Shown: piece by piece, positions 16,167-24,241 of the stretch
Numbering within the stretch: the first letter of the stretch is position 1
Layout: each line of letters begins with the position of its first letter
Assembly: GCA_044433305.1 (NCBI GenBank)
Contig: JAWXTS010000012.1
Coordinates: forward strand, 1-31,141
DNA length: 31,141 nt
Direction: 5' to 3'
Source of the DNA: JAWXTS01 sp044433305
GTDB taxonomy: Bacteria > Bacteroidota > Bacteroidia > Bacteroidales > Rikenellaceae
Notes under the pieces: generated by a model
Database searches by the model: none
Seen by the model: only the letters and a program-made list of their open reading frames with translations
What the model was told of the DNA's origin: nothing
Program-made: the position numbers and the translations under genes

Positions 16167-17063
16167 ATGTGGTTATTACTAGGTGTATGCTCATCCTTCT
16201 TGCTTGGCTTCTGGGAGATAGCTAAGAAGATTGCACTGAAAGGCAACAACGCGATGTTGGTGCTGTTTTGGGTCGCATTCTTTGGCGCGGTGCTCTTTAT
16301 GCCGCTTATAGTGCTGTCGAAGTTGTGTCCCGAGTTGCTGCCAAAAGCTTTGTATGTTGCAGATGGCACTTTTAACCAGCACCTTATGGTTATGCTTAAG
16401 AGCACTATTGTGGGCACCTCGTGGATATGGGGATATTACAGCCTTAAGCATTTGCCGCTGACCATCACAGGGCCTATCAAGGCTGCACGTCCAGCCATGG
16501 TGCTCATGGGGGCGATAGTAATCTTTGGTGAGAGACTGAACGTATATCAGTGGCTAGGAGTGTTTGTAGCCATGACAGCCATATTTTTGCTTAGCCTTAC
16601 GGGTAAGCGCGAGGGCATAGTATTCAAAAACAATAAGTGGGTGTTCTACTGTGTGCTATCGACAGCCATGGGAGGTGTCAGCGCACTATACGACAAGTAT
16701 CTTTTGGGTATCTATGAGCCTATGTTTGTGCAGAGCTGGTACACGGTCTACGCCTTTGTGATAATGGGAGTGATACTCGTTGTGTCGAGGGTGCTAGGCA
16801 AGCAGGACAAAGAGCCTTTCGTTTGGCGCAATGCCATTGTTGCTATTGCTGTGCTTATAGCGGTGGCTGACGCTCTCTACTTCTATGCTCTGTCAGATAA
16901 AGATTCAATGATTTCGATAGTGTCGCTTATACGTCGAGGTAGTGTTATCGTTTCCTTTATCTATGGAGCCATAATGTTGAGGGAGAAAAACGTCCCTCGC
17001 AAGGTTGTTGCTCTGGTGCTTATGTTCGTGGGACTGTTGTTTTTGGCCTTGGGAAGTGTCTGA
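16167..17063 (+). CDS. EamA/DMT-family transporter
   Basis: A 298-residue membrane protein with about ten hydrophobic segments arranged as two EamA halves, the pattern of drug/metabolite exporters. Seen: PLTITGPIKAARPAMVLMGA followed by FGERLNVYQWLGVFVAMTAI closing the first half, and LIRRGSVIVSFIYGAIML plus VPRKVVALVLMFVGLLFLAL closing the second; these end-of-half segments are typical of the family. The substrate is unknown. It starts 4 nt after the deaminase gene, so a link to a nucleoside or methylthio compound is possible but only inferred. It is the last gene of the operon; no hairpin terminator was found after it. Confidence 0.88.
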   Translation: MWLLLGVCSSFLLGFWEIAKKIALKGNNAMLVLFWVAFFGAVLFMPLIVLSKLCPELLPKALYVADGTFNQHLMVMLKSTIVGTSWIWGYYSLKHLPLTITGPIKAARPAMVLMGAIVIFGERLNVYQWLGVFVAMTAIFLLSLTGKREGIVFKNNKWVFYCVLSTAMGGVSALYDKYLLGIYEPMFVQSWYTVYAFVIMGVILVVSRVLGKQDKEPFVWRNAIVAIAVLIAVADALYFYALSDKDSMISIVSLIRRGSVIVSFIYGAIMLREKNVPRKVVALVLMFVGLLFLALGSV

Positions 17064-17107
17064 TTCTTATAAATGATTGCAGGGTATTAAATTTAGGTTG
17101 AAAAAAG

Positions 17108-17138
17108 TTGTTTGTATAACGATAAAAAATTACCTTTG
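17108..17138 (+). promoter_or_regulatory. Probable promoter of nhaA-FKBP
   Basis: A -33 TTG at 17108-17110 and a perfect -7 TACCTTTG at 17131-17138 are 20 nt apart, 26 nt before the nhaA start. An AAAGGA about 10 nt upstream of the ATG is a partial Shine-Dalgarno. Confidence 0.72.
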
Positions 17139-17164
17139 AGAGTTATTAATAAAGGAATAGTATT

Positions 17165-18517
17165 ATGACACGAGTAATCAGTTACAAAAGAAAAAAGACT
17201 TCTTTTAGAGCCATGAACCTGAATCGCAGCTTTATAGGCAGCGATTGGGCTGGAGGTGTTGTGTTGCTATTGTTCACCGTTATTGCAATGTTACTAGCCA
17301 ATATCGATGCTACAAAGCATATTTATGAGCATGTGTTGCACTCTCACTTTGAGATAGGATTCAGTGATTTTAAGCTGAGCTTTCCTGTTGAGAAGTGGAT
17401 AAACGACGCATTGATGGTGCTCTTCTTCTTCTATGTGGGGTTAGAGATTAAGCGCGAGGTTATCGCGGGTCACCTCTCGTCATTCAAAAAAGCATCACTG
17501 CCCGTTATGGCAGCCGTTGGAGGTATGTTTGCCCCAGCGTTGATATATGCTTTCTTTAACTTCTCGTCACCAGAGTATAGCAGCGGTTGGGGTATCCCGA
17601 CAGCTACCGATATAGCCTTTGCAATAGGAATACTGTCCTTGTTGGGTAATAGAGTGCCCGACTCATTGAAGATTTTCCTTATGGCACTAGCCGTGGCCGA
17701 TGACTTGGGTGCCATCATAGTTATTGCGGTGTTCTATTCTTCGGGCATCAACTTTATCCTGCTTGGTGTTGCCGCAGTGATACTATTTATAATGTATGAG
17801 TTCAACAGGAACAACATATATAACCTTTGGTTCTATCTTATCCCAGGCTTGGTCGTGTGGGTGCTGTTTATGTACTCTGGTATACACGCAACAATCGCTG
17901 GTGTTATCATAGCTATGATTATTCCTGCTAGTCCACGTTATGGCAAAAAATACTTCTTGTATAAGACAAAATATTATTTAGAAGAATTTAAGTTCTATGA
18001 TCATGAGGAGCTGCCTGTTTTGGCTAACGAAAAGCAATATGAGACTATCAATAAGATTAATGAGATTGCAGACCATGCAGCAAGCCCATCTCAGGCCATA
18101 GAGGCGCACTTGGCCCCTTTCGTTACCTTCTTCATTATGCCAGTCTTCGCCTTGGCTAATGCAGGTGTTGAGATAGGATCTATGAGTGAGTTGCAGATAT
18201 TCAGCCACCCTCAGAGTCTTGGCATATTCTTTGGTTTGCTTTTGGGTAAACCTTTGGGCATCTTCTTTATGTATTGGATTATGGTTAAGCTGAAAGTTGG
18301 AACCATGCCTAGCGATGCCACTTGGAACAGTGTGTTTGGTGTGGCTTGCTTTGGAGGTATAGGATTTACTATGTCCATCTTTATCGACGGATTGGCATTT
18401 AGCGATCCAGAGATTATCGCCTCAGGCAAGATAGCTATTTTGATGGGCTCGTTTGCAGCAGCCATCCTCGGATACACATATATGAGACTTTTGTCTAAGC
18501 GCAAGATTAAGGCTTAG
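17165..18517 (+). CDS. nhaA: Na+/H+ antiporter NhaA
   Basis: A 450-residue inner-membrane antiporter that exchanges cytoplasmic Na+ for protons and supports pH and salt tolerance. Key NhaA elements are present: GLEIKREVIAGHLSS at 92-106, GWGIPTATDIAFAIGILSLL at 141-160 (Asp149, matching E. coli Asp133), and ALAVADDLGAIIV at 174-186 with the ion-binding pair Asp179-Asp180 (E. coli Asp163/164). The C-terminal AFVTFF-type helix pair, GLLLGKPLGIF and FGGIGFTMSIFI are also family features. Compared with the ~390-residue E. coli protein it has a ~20-residue N-terminal extension and a charged insert in the middle (around 260-300). A promoter lies just upstream; the FKBP gene follows after 37 nt. Confidence 0.96.
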   Translation: MTRVISYKRKKTSFRAMNLNRSFIGSDWAGGVVLLLFTVIAMLLANIDATKHIYEHVLHSHFEIGFSDFKLSFPVEKWINDALMVLFFFYVGLEIKREVIAGHLSSFKKASLPVMAAVGGMFAPALIYAFFNFSSPEYSSGWGIPTATDIAFAIGILSLLGNRVPDSLKIFLMALAVADDLGAIIVIAVFYSSGINFILLGVAAVILFIMYEFNRNNIYNLWFYLIPGLVVWVLFMYSGIHATIAGVIIAMIIPASPRYGKKYFLYKTKYYLEEFKFYDHEELPVLANEKQYETINKINEIADHAASPSQAIEAHLAPFVTFFIMPVFALANAGVEIGSMSELQIFSHPQSLGIFFGLLLGKPLGIFFMYWIMVKLKVGTMPSDATWNSVFGVACFGGIGFTMSIFIDGLAFSDPEIIASGKIAILMGSFAAAILGYTYMRLLSKRKIKA

Positions 18518-18554
18518 ATACCAGTATATACAAACTCAATAAACAATAAAAACG

Positions 18555-19259
18555 ATGAGAAAGATTATTATCTTTTCTGCTGTTGTTGCAGCAATTTTTA
18601 GTTCATGTGGAAACAACTCTGTTTCTCTAAAGAATCAACAAGATTCAGTAGCGTATGCCATTGGCGTATATTATGGAGCTATGGCATATAGTGTGGATAG
18701 CACTATGGATGTGAAAACAGCTGCGGCAGGATTTGCTGCTGCCATGAGTAGAAAGGCCGATATGAAGGCTGAGGATGCTCTGAAATATGTGAACAACTAT
18801 CTTATGATAGAGAAACCAAGGATAGAGCTTAGAGCTAGCAAAGAGTATCTAAAACAAATGGAGGCTAATCCTAAGGTTAAGAAAACCGAGTCAGGTCTTT
18901 TGTACGAGATTATTGAGACGGGAGATTTGAACAATAAAGCGGTCGTTGATACCGACAAAGCAAGAGTTATCTATGAGGGATCGTTGCGTAATGGTCATGT
19001 TTTTGACTCAGCTAAACAACGTGGCGATACGGCTACATTCCCATTGAATGGCGTAATCAAAGGTTGGACCGAGGGTCTAAAACTTATAGGCAAGGGCGGT
19101 AAGATTATTCTTTACATCCCTTCTGAGCTTGCTTATGGCAACACAGGAACCAGAGACGGTAGCATAGGTCCATGCCAAGCTCTTAGATTTGAGGTTGAGT
19201 TGGTAGATATTTTGCCAGACGAGAAAGCTAGAGAGGAAGCTGCAAAGGCAGAGAAATAA
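18555..19259 (+). CDS. FKBP-type peptidyl-prolyl cis-trans isomerase, lipoprotein
   Basis: A 234-residue envelope foldase. The signal peptide ends in a lipobox (FSSC, Cys18), so the mature protein should be lipid-anchored. The residues after the cysteine (GNN) lack the acidic signal often linked to surface export in Bacteroidota, so a periplasmic face is likelier; this is inference. An N-terminal helical part (about 25-105, FKBP_N/Mip-like dimerisation region) precedes the FKBP domain (about 110-220): ARVIYEGSLRNGHVFDS, FPLNGVIKGWTEGLKLIGKG and IPSELAYGNTG are the usual active-site segments. The tail is charged and helical. It follows nhaA by 37 nt without an obvious promoter and is closed by a strong terminator. 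Confidence 0.94.
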   Translation: MRKIIIFSAVVAAIFSSCGNNSVSLKNQQDSVAYAIGVYYGAMAYSVDSTMDVKTAAAGFAAAMSRKADMKAEDALKYVNNYLMIEKPRIELRASKEYLKQMEANPKVKKTESGLLYEIIETGDLNNKAVVDTDKARVIYEGSLRNGHVFDSAKQRGDTATFPLNGVIKGWTEGLKLIGKGGKIILYIPSELAYGNTGTRDGSIGPCQALRFEVELVDILPDEKAREEAAKAEK

Positions 19260-19281
19260 GCTCTACACAATATATAAAATT

Positions 19282-19312
19282 AAAGGCTCGCCACTTTGGC
19301 GAGCCTTTTTTG
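19282..19312 (+). terminator. Rho-independent terminator after the FKBP gene
   Basis: A perfect 12-bp stem (19282-19293 with 19297-19308), 3-nt loop, followed by a T-run to about 19311. The stem's A/T-rich base means it could also work on the minus strand for the convergent ureohydrolase gene. Confidence 0.93.
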
Positions 19313-19345
19313 TGCTTTGTTACCTTTATAATTATAGGTGATAAG

Positions 19346-20386
19346 TTATTCTTTTGCTGTTTTTAGAGTTGCATTACACATCTTGTATAGAAGTCTTGCT
19401 CCTACGTTGGCGTCCCACTCGTTGTCTTTGCTTGGGCTTACCTCGTTCAGATCGAACCCTATTATTGTTTTGCCGCTCCCTGCTAGCTTCTGTATAAGGT
19501 AGGTTGCTTGCGAGTAGCTCAAACCTCCAGGTACGGGTGTGCCTGTGCTTGGGCAGTTGTCAGGCGTGAGTCCGTCTATGTCAAAGCTTATATATACATT
19601 CTCGGGCAGAGCGTCTATTATCTTGCTAGCGATGCTGTCCCAACTCTGACCGCAGAACATAGCCTCTTGTATGCTCATGTCGTTGAACATGCTAACGCGG
19701 CTGTCGGTGCTACATATCATAGCCTCTTGGTCGCAGTAGTCGCGTATACCCACATTAACCAGATTTGAAACATTATCTATATCTTTAAGCACATTGTACA
19801 TTATCGAGGCATGCGAGTAGGTAAAGCCCTCGTAGGCTTCTCTCAGGTCGGCATGGGCATCTATATGCAGTATTCCAAAAGACGAGTATTTCTCAGATAT
19901 GGCCTTAATCGCGCCATAGGGTGTGCTGTGGTCGCCACCCACTAGGCCCACTAGGCGGCCGCTGTCGAGGTGCTTCTTGACCTGAAGGTAAACCTTTTGG
20001 TTGATTTGCTCAGAGGCGTTGTTTACTTTTTTGAGCCTGCGCTGTGCATAGTCGTCTTGCTCGCTACCGCCAGATTGCAAGTGAGATATAACCTTTATGG
20101 CTTCTTCTCTCATCTGCTTATTCGTTCTTACTATCGAGTAGTCTATATCGTCTGTGGCTATGCCCTGCTGCCATGCATCTGGGTAGAAAGCATCGTAGAG
20201 GTCAACCTGAAGCGAGGCCTCGATAATTGCATCTGGGGCCTTGGATGTTCCGCCTCCATAGGATGTTGTTACGTCCCACGGCACAGAAACAAGAACCAGC
20301 TTGCTCTGCTCTACGGTATAAGGCATGCCGAAGTAGCTGCCATTGTCTATCCCAACACCATTGGGGTCAAATGTTTGGTCGTTCAT
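19346..20386 (-). CDS. Ureohydrolase: agmatinase/arginase family protein
   Basis: A 346-residue binuclear-manganese hydrolase that releases urea (or formamide in formimidoylglutamase) from a guanidino-type substrate. All metal ligands can be placed: His153 in VGGDHSTPYGA, Asp176, His178 and Asp180 in HIDAHADLREAYEG, and Asp269 and Asp271 in SFDIDGLTP, followed by the family's TGTPVPGG loop. A ~75-residue stretch before the first motif (GGSEQDDYAQRRLKKVNNAS) is longer than in typical agmatinases; this resembles the Bacteroidota 'agmatinase family' branch. Agmatine, arginine or another guanidino compound cannot be decided from sequence. I use the ATG at 20386, not the longer frame start at 20437, because a perfect promoter lies at 20416-20447 and the conserved MNDQTFDPNGVG start follows it. 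Confidence 0.9.
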   Translation of the reverse strand: MNDQTFDPNGVGIDNGSYFGMPYTVEQSKLVLVSVPWDVTTSYGGGTSKAPDAIIEASLQVDLYDAFYPDAWQQGIATDDIDYSIVRTNKQMREEAIKVISHLQSGGSEQDDYAQRRLKKVNNASEQINQKVYLQVKKHLDSGRLVGLVGGDHSTPYGAIKAISEKYSSFGILHIDAHADLREAYEGFTYSHASIMYNVLKDIDNVSNLVNVGIRDYCDQEAMICSTDSRVSMFNDMSIQEAMFCGQSWDSIASKIIDALPENVYISFDIDGLTPDNCPSTGTPVPGGLSYSQATYLIQKLAGSGKTIIGFDLNEVSPSKDNEWDANVGARLLYKMCNATLKTAKE

Positions 20387-20415
20387 TTTGCGGTTATAAA
20401 ATATAAGTTCTATCA

Positions 20416-20447
20416 CAAAGGTATGTAATATTAACATAAATATGCAA
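20416..20447 (-). promoter_or_regulatory. Probable promoter of the ureohydrolase gene
   Basis: On the minus strand a -33 TTG (20447-20445) and a perfect -7 TACCTTTG (20423-20416) are separated by 21 nt, about 30 nt before the ATG at 20386. Confidence 0.75.
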
Positions 20448-20467
20448 GGCTACCATATAATTATTTG

Positions 20468-20475
20468 TACCTTTG
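20468..20475 (+). promoter_or_regulatory. Probable -7 box for pdxB
   Basis: TACCTTTG matches TAnnTTTG perfectly and lies 22 nt before the pdxB ATG at 20498. A longer frame starting with TTG at 20465 would place this box inside the gene and is rejected. No clear -33 TTG is present. It is divergent from the ureohydrolase promoter. Confidence 0.62.
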
Positions 20476-20497
20476 TGCTAATAGTTTTACACAGAGT

Positions 20498-21526
20498 ATG
20501 AAATTTGTTATTGATAAAAACATACCTTTCCTTGATGGGGTCTTCGAGCCTTATGGCCATGTGGTGTACCTTGCAGGAGGGGATATAGATTCTCAAAGCG
20601 TGGCTGATGCCAATGTTCTTGTTGTGCGCACCAGAACCAAATGCGACGAACACCTACTCGGAGGCAGTAAGGTCGAGATGGTGGCCACGGCAACCATAGG
20701 TTATGACCATATAGATGTGGATTACCTTGCCTCTAGAGGTATAGCCTTTGCTACGGCGGCGGGCTGCAATGCTGGTGGTGTGCTTAACTATGTGGCTACG
20801 GCACTCGTGTGGCTGTGCGAGAATTGTAAGAAGATAGAGCCTTCGCAGACGACGCTGGGTGTTATAGGTGTAGGCAATGTCGGCAGACTTATAGCATGGC
20901 TTGGCGAGAAGTGTGGCTTTAAGGTTCTGTGCTGTGACCCACCACGTCAACGTAAAGAGGGTGGGAACTTTGTTTCTTTAGAGATCTTGTTGTCTGAGTC
21001 TGATGTGGTTACGTGTCATGTTCCGCTGGTTTCTAGTGGCGAGGATAAGACCCTAGGCATGGCTTCACGCGAGTTCTTTGCTGCAATGCGTTCTGGGGCC
21101 GTGTTTATCAATAGCTCGCGCGGCGAGGTGGTTGTAGATGCTGCTTTGTGCGATGCTCTGGATAGTGGACATCTCAGTGCCGCTGTTATAGATACATGGA
21201 ATGGTGAGCCACAGATATGTAAAGAGCTGCTGTCTAAGGCTACTCTAGCTACACCACATATCGCAGGCTACTCTCTGCAAGGTAAGGCCAACGGTTCGGC
21301 CATGGTCGTCAAGGCTGTTAGCGAAAAGTTCGGCTTGCCACTCGATGGGTGGTATGCTCAGGGTGTCTGTCCGTGCCAGAGAGACCAGAGTCTTTCGTGG
21401 GACAAACTTAAGAATAACGCTCTATCCAACTTCGACATTAAGGCTCAAAGTGATAGCTTGAAGGCCTCTTTAGAGAGTTTTGAGTCGATGAGAAATAACT
21501 ATAACTATCGACAAGAAATTTATTAA
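20498..21526 (+). CDS. pdxB: 4-phosphoerythronate dehydrogenase
   Basis: PdxB oxidises 4-phospho-D-erythronate in the deoxyxylulose-5-phosphate-dependent route to pyridoxal phosphate. The 342-residue product is a D-2-hydroxyacid dehydrogenase with the characteristic MKFVIDKNIPF start, a Rossmann loop GVIGVGNVGR (121-130), and active-site residues at the same numbers as I recall for E. coli PdxB: Arg208 in NSSRGEVV, Asp232 and Glu237 in DTWNGEP, and His254 in TPHIAGYS. The C-terminal ~80 residues (after GYSLQGKANGSAMVVKAV) fit the PdxB-specific dimerisation domain, though it is somewhat short and divergent. It is preceded by its own promoter and followed by pyrD, which has a separate promoter. 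Confidence 0.95.
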   Translation: MKFVIDKNIPFLDGVFEPYGHVVYLAGGDIDSQSVADANVLVVRTRTKCDEHLLGGSKVEMVATATIGYDHIDVDYLASRGIAFATAAGCNAGGVLNYVATALVWLCENCKKIEPSQTTLGVIGVGNVGRLIAWLGEKCGFKVLCCDPPRQRKEGGNFVSLEILLSESDVVTCHVPLVSSGEDKTLGMASREFFAAMRSGAVFINSSRGEVVVDAALCDALDSGHLSAAVIDTWNGEPQICKELLSKATLATPHIAGYSLQGKANGSAMVVKAVSEKFGLPLDGWYAQGVCPCQRDQSLSWDKLKNNALSNFDIKAQSDSLKASLESFESMRNNYNYRQEIY

Positions 21527-21528
21527 CA

Positions 21529-21558
21529 TTGCTAATTGGCAAATAATTGATATATTTG
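21529..21558 (+). promoter_or_regulatory. Probable promoter of pyrD-cinA
   Basis: A -33 TTG at 21529-21531 and a -7 TATATTTG at 21551-21558 (full TAnnTTTG match) are 19 nt apart, 22 nt before the pyrD start. It lies only a few bases after the pdxB stop codon. Confidence 0.68.
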
Positions 21559-21580
21559 TGCACAATTTTATTGATAGATA

Positions 21581-22654
21581 ATGTATAACAAGATAATACG
21601 TCCGTTGCTGTTTATGGTTTCGCCAGAGACCATACACCATATTATGATTGGTCTGTTCAAGGTTTTGGCATGTATCCCTGGTATGAAATGGGTGGTGCGC
21701 AAACTTTATGCTTACCGAGCACCAGAGCTTAAGAGAGAGGTCTTTGGCCTTAGCTTCCCTAATCCCGTAGGTCTCGCTGCTGGTTTTGATAAGAATGGGC
21801 AGGTTAGTGGCATGCTCTCATCTTTGGGCTTTGGCTTTGTTGAGGTGGGCACGGTGACTCCTCGCGCTCAGGCAGGCAACCCACGTCCACGATTGTTTAG
21901 ACTTATCAAGGACAGAGCCTTGATTAACCGCATGGGCTTTAATAATGCTGGTGTCGATGCCATGCTCAGCAATCTACGTCATAGAAGTCATAAGAATATC
22001 ATAGGTGGTAACCTAGGCAAGAACACCACTACCGATAATGATAACGCTCCTGTGGATTACCTAAGGTCTTTCCGCGTTCTTTACGAGTATGTAGATTACT
22101 TTGTTATCAATGTCAGCTGCCCTAATGTAGCTTCTTTGACCTGCTTGCAAGATAAAGACAACCTGCAAGTTATACTTAAAGGGCTGCTGGAGTTCCGTCG
22201 CGGACAAAATCATTACCGACCAATCCTTCTTAAAATATCTCCCGATCTGACAGACGAGCAGTTGGATTCTGTAATCGAAGCCATCATAGAATATAGAATA
22301 GATGGCGTTGTTGCAACCAATACTACTGTTTCGCGCGAGGGTCTTACTACCCCTGAGCAGGAGGTTGCAGCAATAGGCAAAGGCGGTCTTAGTGGCGGCC
22401 CACTTACTCAGAAGGCTATACGCACAGTTAAGTATATACACGATAAGACTGGCGGTAGCTTCCCTATTATTGGTGTTGGAGGTATCATGAGTGAGGATGA
22501 GGCACTGGCCATGCTAGATGCTGGAGCTTCGCTGATTCAGATTTATACAGGCTTTATCTATAATGGCCCTTCGTTCGTGCGCCGTATATGCAAACGCATA
22601 GTAGAGCGCGAGAGAGCAGCGCAGGCAAACCCTGTTGAGGATAAAAATCTTTAG
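21581..22654 (+). CDS. pyrD: Dihydroorotate dehydrogenase, class 2 (quinone) type
   Basis: PyrD oxidises dihydroorotate to orotate in pyrimidine synthesis. The 357-residue length, the N-terminal helical membrane-associating region (1-45) and the motifs NPVGLAAGFDKNGQ (61-74), GTVTPRAQAGNPRPRLFRL (90-108), NRMGFNNAG (126-134), GGNLGKN (142-148), then GVGGIMSEDEALAMLDAGAS and IYTGFIYNGP are those of the FMN, quinone-reducing class 2 enzymes. One point is odd: in the active-site segment NVSCPN (177-182) Cys180 lies where class 2 enzymes normally have the catalytic serine; cysteine is the class 1 residue. It is 3 nt upstream of cinA and has its own promoter. Confidence 0.95.
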   Translation: MYNKIIRPLLFMVSPETIHHIMIGLFKVLACIPGMKWVVRKLYAYRAPELKREVFGLSFPNPVGLAAGFDKNGQVSGMLSSLGFGFVEVGTVTPRAQAGNPRPRLFRLIKDRALINRMGFNNAGVDAMLSNLRHRSHKNIIGGNLGKNTTTDNDNAPVDYLRSFRVLYEYVDYFVINVSCPNVASLTCLQDKDNLQVILKGLLEFRRGQNHYRPILLKISPDLTDEQLDSVIEAIIEYRIDGVVATNTTVSREGLTTPEQEVAAIGKGGLSGGPLTQKAIRTVKYIHDKTGGSFPIIGVGGIMSEDEALAMLDAGASLIQIYTGFIYNGPSFVRRICKRIVERERAAQANPVEDKNL

Positions 22655-22657
22655 AGC

Positions 22658-23902
22658 ATGTTAGCAGAAATTATTACCGTCGGCGATGAGATTCTTATAG
22701 GTCAAATTGTTGACACTAACTCGGCGTGGTTGTCATCGACCTTGAATGCCATAGGCATAAACGTCTTTCAGATTACATCTATATCAGACAAAAAGGAGCA
22801 TATAGAAAAGGCTGTTAATGAGGCCCTTTCGCGTGTGGATATTGTTCTTATGACAGGAGGTCTGGGGCCTACCAAGGACGATATAACCAAGAAGACTCTA
22901 GCCGAGATGTTCGGCATGACCATGGTTCGTAATACTCAGGTTTATAGCCAGATAGAACAGCTTATGCTCTCTCGTGGAGTTGAGTTTAATGATTCTAATA
23001 AGGCACAGGCCGATTTGCCTTCGGGCTGCAAAGTCATCGAAAATAGGAATGGCACAGCCGCAGGTATGTGGTTCGAGAAGCAGTCTAAAGTGTTGGTTTC
23101 TATGCCGGGAGTCCCTTTCGAGATGAAGTCTATGGTCGGTAGACAGCTGCTACCTATGCTCGAACAGCATTTTGAACTAAGGTCTGTGGTGCATAAAACC
23201 ATCGTTACCTTTGGCGTTGCCGAGTCGGTGTTGTCAGAGAGGCTCGCTGAGTGGGAGCAGGCGTTGCCCGACTTCCTGCATTTGGCTTATTTGCCTAATC
23301 CGTCGGCCATGCGCTTACGCCTTTCGGCCTATGATGTGGATAGGGAGGTTGCCGAAAAGGAAATCGCTGCTCAGGTTGAGGCTCTAAAGCCGCTTCTTGG
23401 TGAGTCTTATGTAGGTATGGGAGATGCTACTTTGAGTAGTGCCGTAGCCTCTGAGCTAGCACTTCAAGGGCAGAGCCTTGCTGTTGCCGAATCATGTACA
23501 GGTGGCTACTTGGCCTCGCGCTTTACCTCTATGAGTGGCGCATCAGCCTATTTCAAGGGCGGTGTAGTGGCCTACTCAAACGATATTAAGAGCAGCGTGC
23601 TGGGTGTCAGTGCCGAAGATATAGAGCGTTATGGTGCTGTCAGTGAGCAGGTGGCCTTGCAGATGGCTGATGGTGTACGCAAGTTGTGTGGTGCGAGCTA
23701 CGCGCTGGCAACAACGGGCATTGCTGGTCCCGAGGGCGGAACAGCTGAAAAACCCGTGGGTACGGTGTGGATAGCACTCTCTAGTGCGGAGGGCACAGTG
23801 GCTCGCAGAGTGCTGTTTGGAGCTTTGCGTCAACCTAATATCGAGCGTTCGGCCTCAGAGGCAATCAATATGCTGCGCCTCGAACTTGGACGCCGTAACT
23901 AA
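22658..23902 (+). CDS. cinA: CinA family protein (nicotinamide mononucleotide amidase / ADP-ribose pyrophosphatase-like)
   Basis: A full-length, 414-residue two-domain CinA. Residues 1-170 are the MoCF/COG1058 domain, with the signature TVGDEILIGQIVDTNSAW at 7-24 and MTGGLGPTKDDITKK at 65-79. After a linker the C-terminal PncC-type amidase (about 260-414) begins; VAESCTGGYLASRFT at 276-290 (Ser279) and TTGIAGPEGG near 357 carry the active site. PncC hydrolyses nicotinamide mononucleotide to nicotinate mononucleotide in NAD recycling; the N-terminal domain hydrolyses ADP-ribose in studied members. The old name 'competence/damage-inducible' comes from other bacteria. It starts 3 nt after pyrD. 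A weak imperfect hairpin and T-run follow (about 23906-23936), too poor to call as a terminator. Confidence 0.95.
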   Translation: MLAEIITVGDEILIGQIVDTNSAWLSSTLNAIGINVFQITSISDKKEHIEKAVNEALSRVDIVLMTGGLGPTKDDITKKTLAEMFGMTMVRNTQVYSQIEQLMLSRGVEFNDSNKAQADLPSGCKVIENRNGTAAGMWFEKQSKVLVSMPGVPFEMKSMVGRQLLPMLEQHFELRSVVHKTIVTFGVAESVLSERLAEWEQALPDFLHLAYLPNPSAMRLRLSAYDVDREVAEKEIAAQVEALKPLLGESYVGMGDATLSSAVASELALQGQSLAVAESCTGGYLASRFTSMSGASAYFKGGVVAYSNDIKSSVLGVSAEDIERYGAVSEQVALQMADGVRKLCGASYALATTGIAGPEGGTAEKPVGTVWIALSSAEGTVARRVLFGALRQPNIERSASEAINMLRLELGRRN

Positions 23903-23952
23903 AAGATTTGCAAAAAAATAGGCAAAGATTTTTTTATTCCAAAAAAAATATG

Positions 23953-23960
23953 TTTCTTTG
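23953..23960 (+). promoter_or_regulatory. Possible promoter -7 box for rpmB-rpmG-DUF4295
   Basis: TTTCTTTG is one mismatch from TAnnTTTG and lies 36 nt before rpmB. A competing reading uses TTTG at 23957-23960 as -33 and TAAAATTG at 23982-23989 as -7, which would give an almost leaderless mRNA. Neither can be chosen from sequence alone. Confidence 0.32.
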
Positions 23961-23996
23961 TGCTCCCTTGTGGGATTTAACTAAAATTGTAAGACA

Positions 23997-24230
23997 ATGA
24001 GAATTTGTGAAATCACAGGCAAAGTTGCTATGGGTGGAAACAACGTATCTCACTCTAACAAAAAAACTAAACGTCGCTTCAATCCAAACTTGAAGACTAA
24101 ACGTTTTTGGCTAGAGGAAGAGAACCGTTGGGTGACACTAAAGGTTTCTGCGCACGGAATGAAAACTATTAACAAAATTGGTTTGGCTGAGGCAATCAAG
24201 AACTCACCTGCCGCTAAAAAAGTTTATTAA
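23997..24230 (+). CDS. rpmB: Large ribosomal subunit protein bL28
   Basis: A 77-residue basic protein with the bL28 features MRICEITGKVAMGGNNVSHS at the N-terminus, NLKTKRFWLEE and VSAHGMKTINKIGL. It binds 23S rRNA in the large subunit. It is first in the rpmB-rpmG-DUF4295 cluster; its stop codon overlaps the first bases of a Shine-Dalgarno sequence for rpmG. Confidence 0.96.
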   Translation: MRICEITGKVAMGGNNVSHSNKKTKRRFNPNLKTKRFWLEEENRWVTLKVSAHGMKTINKIGLAEAIKNSPAAKKVY

Positions 24231-24235
24231 GGAGG
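24230..24235 (+). promoter_or_regulatory. Perfect Shine-Dalgarno sequence before rpmG
   Basis: AGGAGG, preceded by A, sits 6 nt upstream of the rpmG ATG and begins at the last base of the rpmB stop codon. Most other genes in this window have no such sequence, which is normal for Bacteroidota, so its presence here is notable. Confidence 0.85.
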
Positions 24236-24241
24236 CACTAA

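Noticed and set aside
23906..23936. Terminator after cinA
   Set aside because: Only a 5-6 bp A/T-rich imperfect stem precedes the T-run; it may act weakly but does not meet the standard of the other four.
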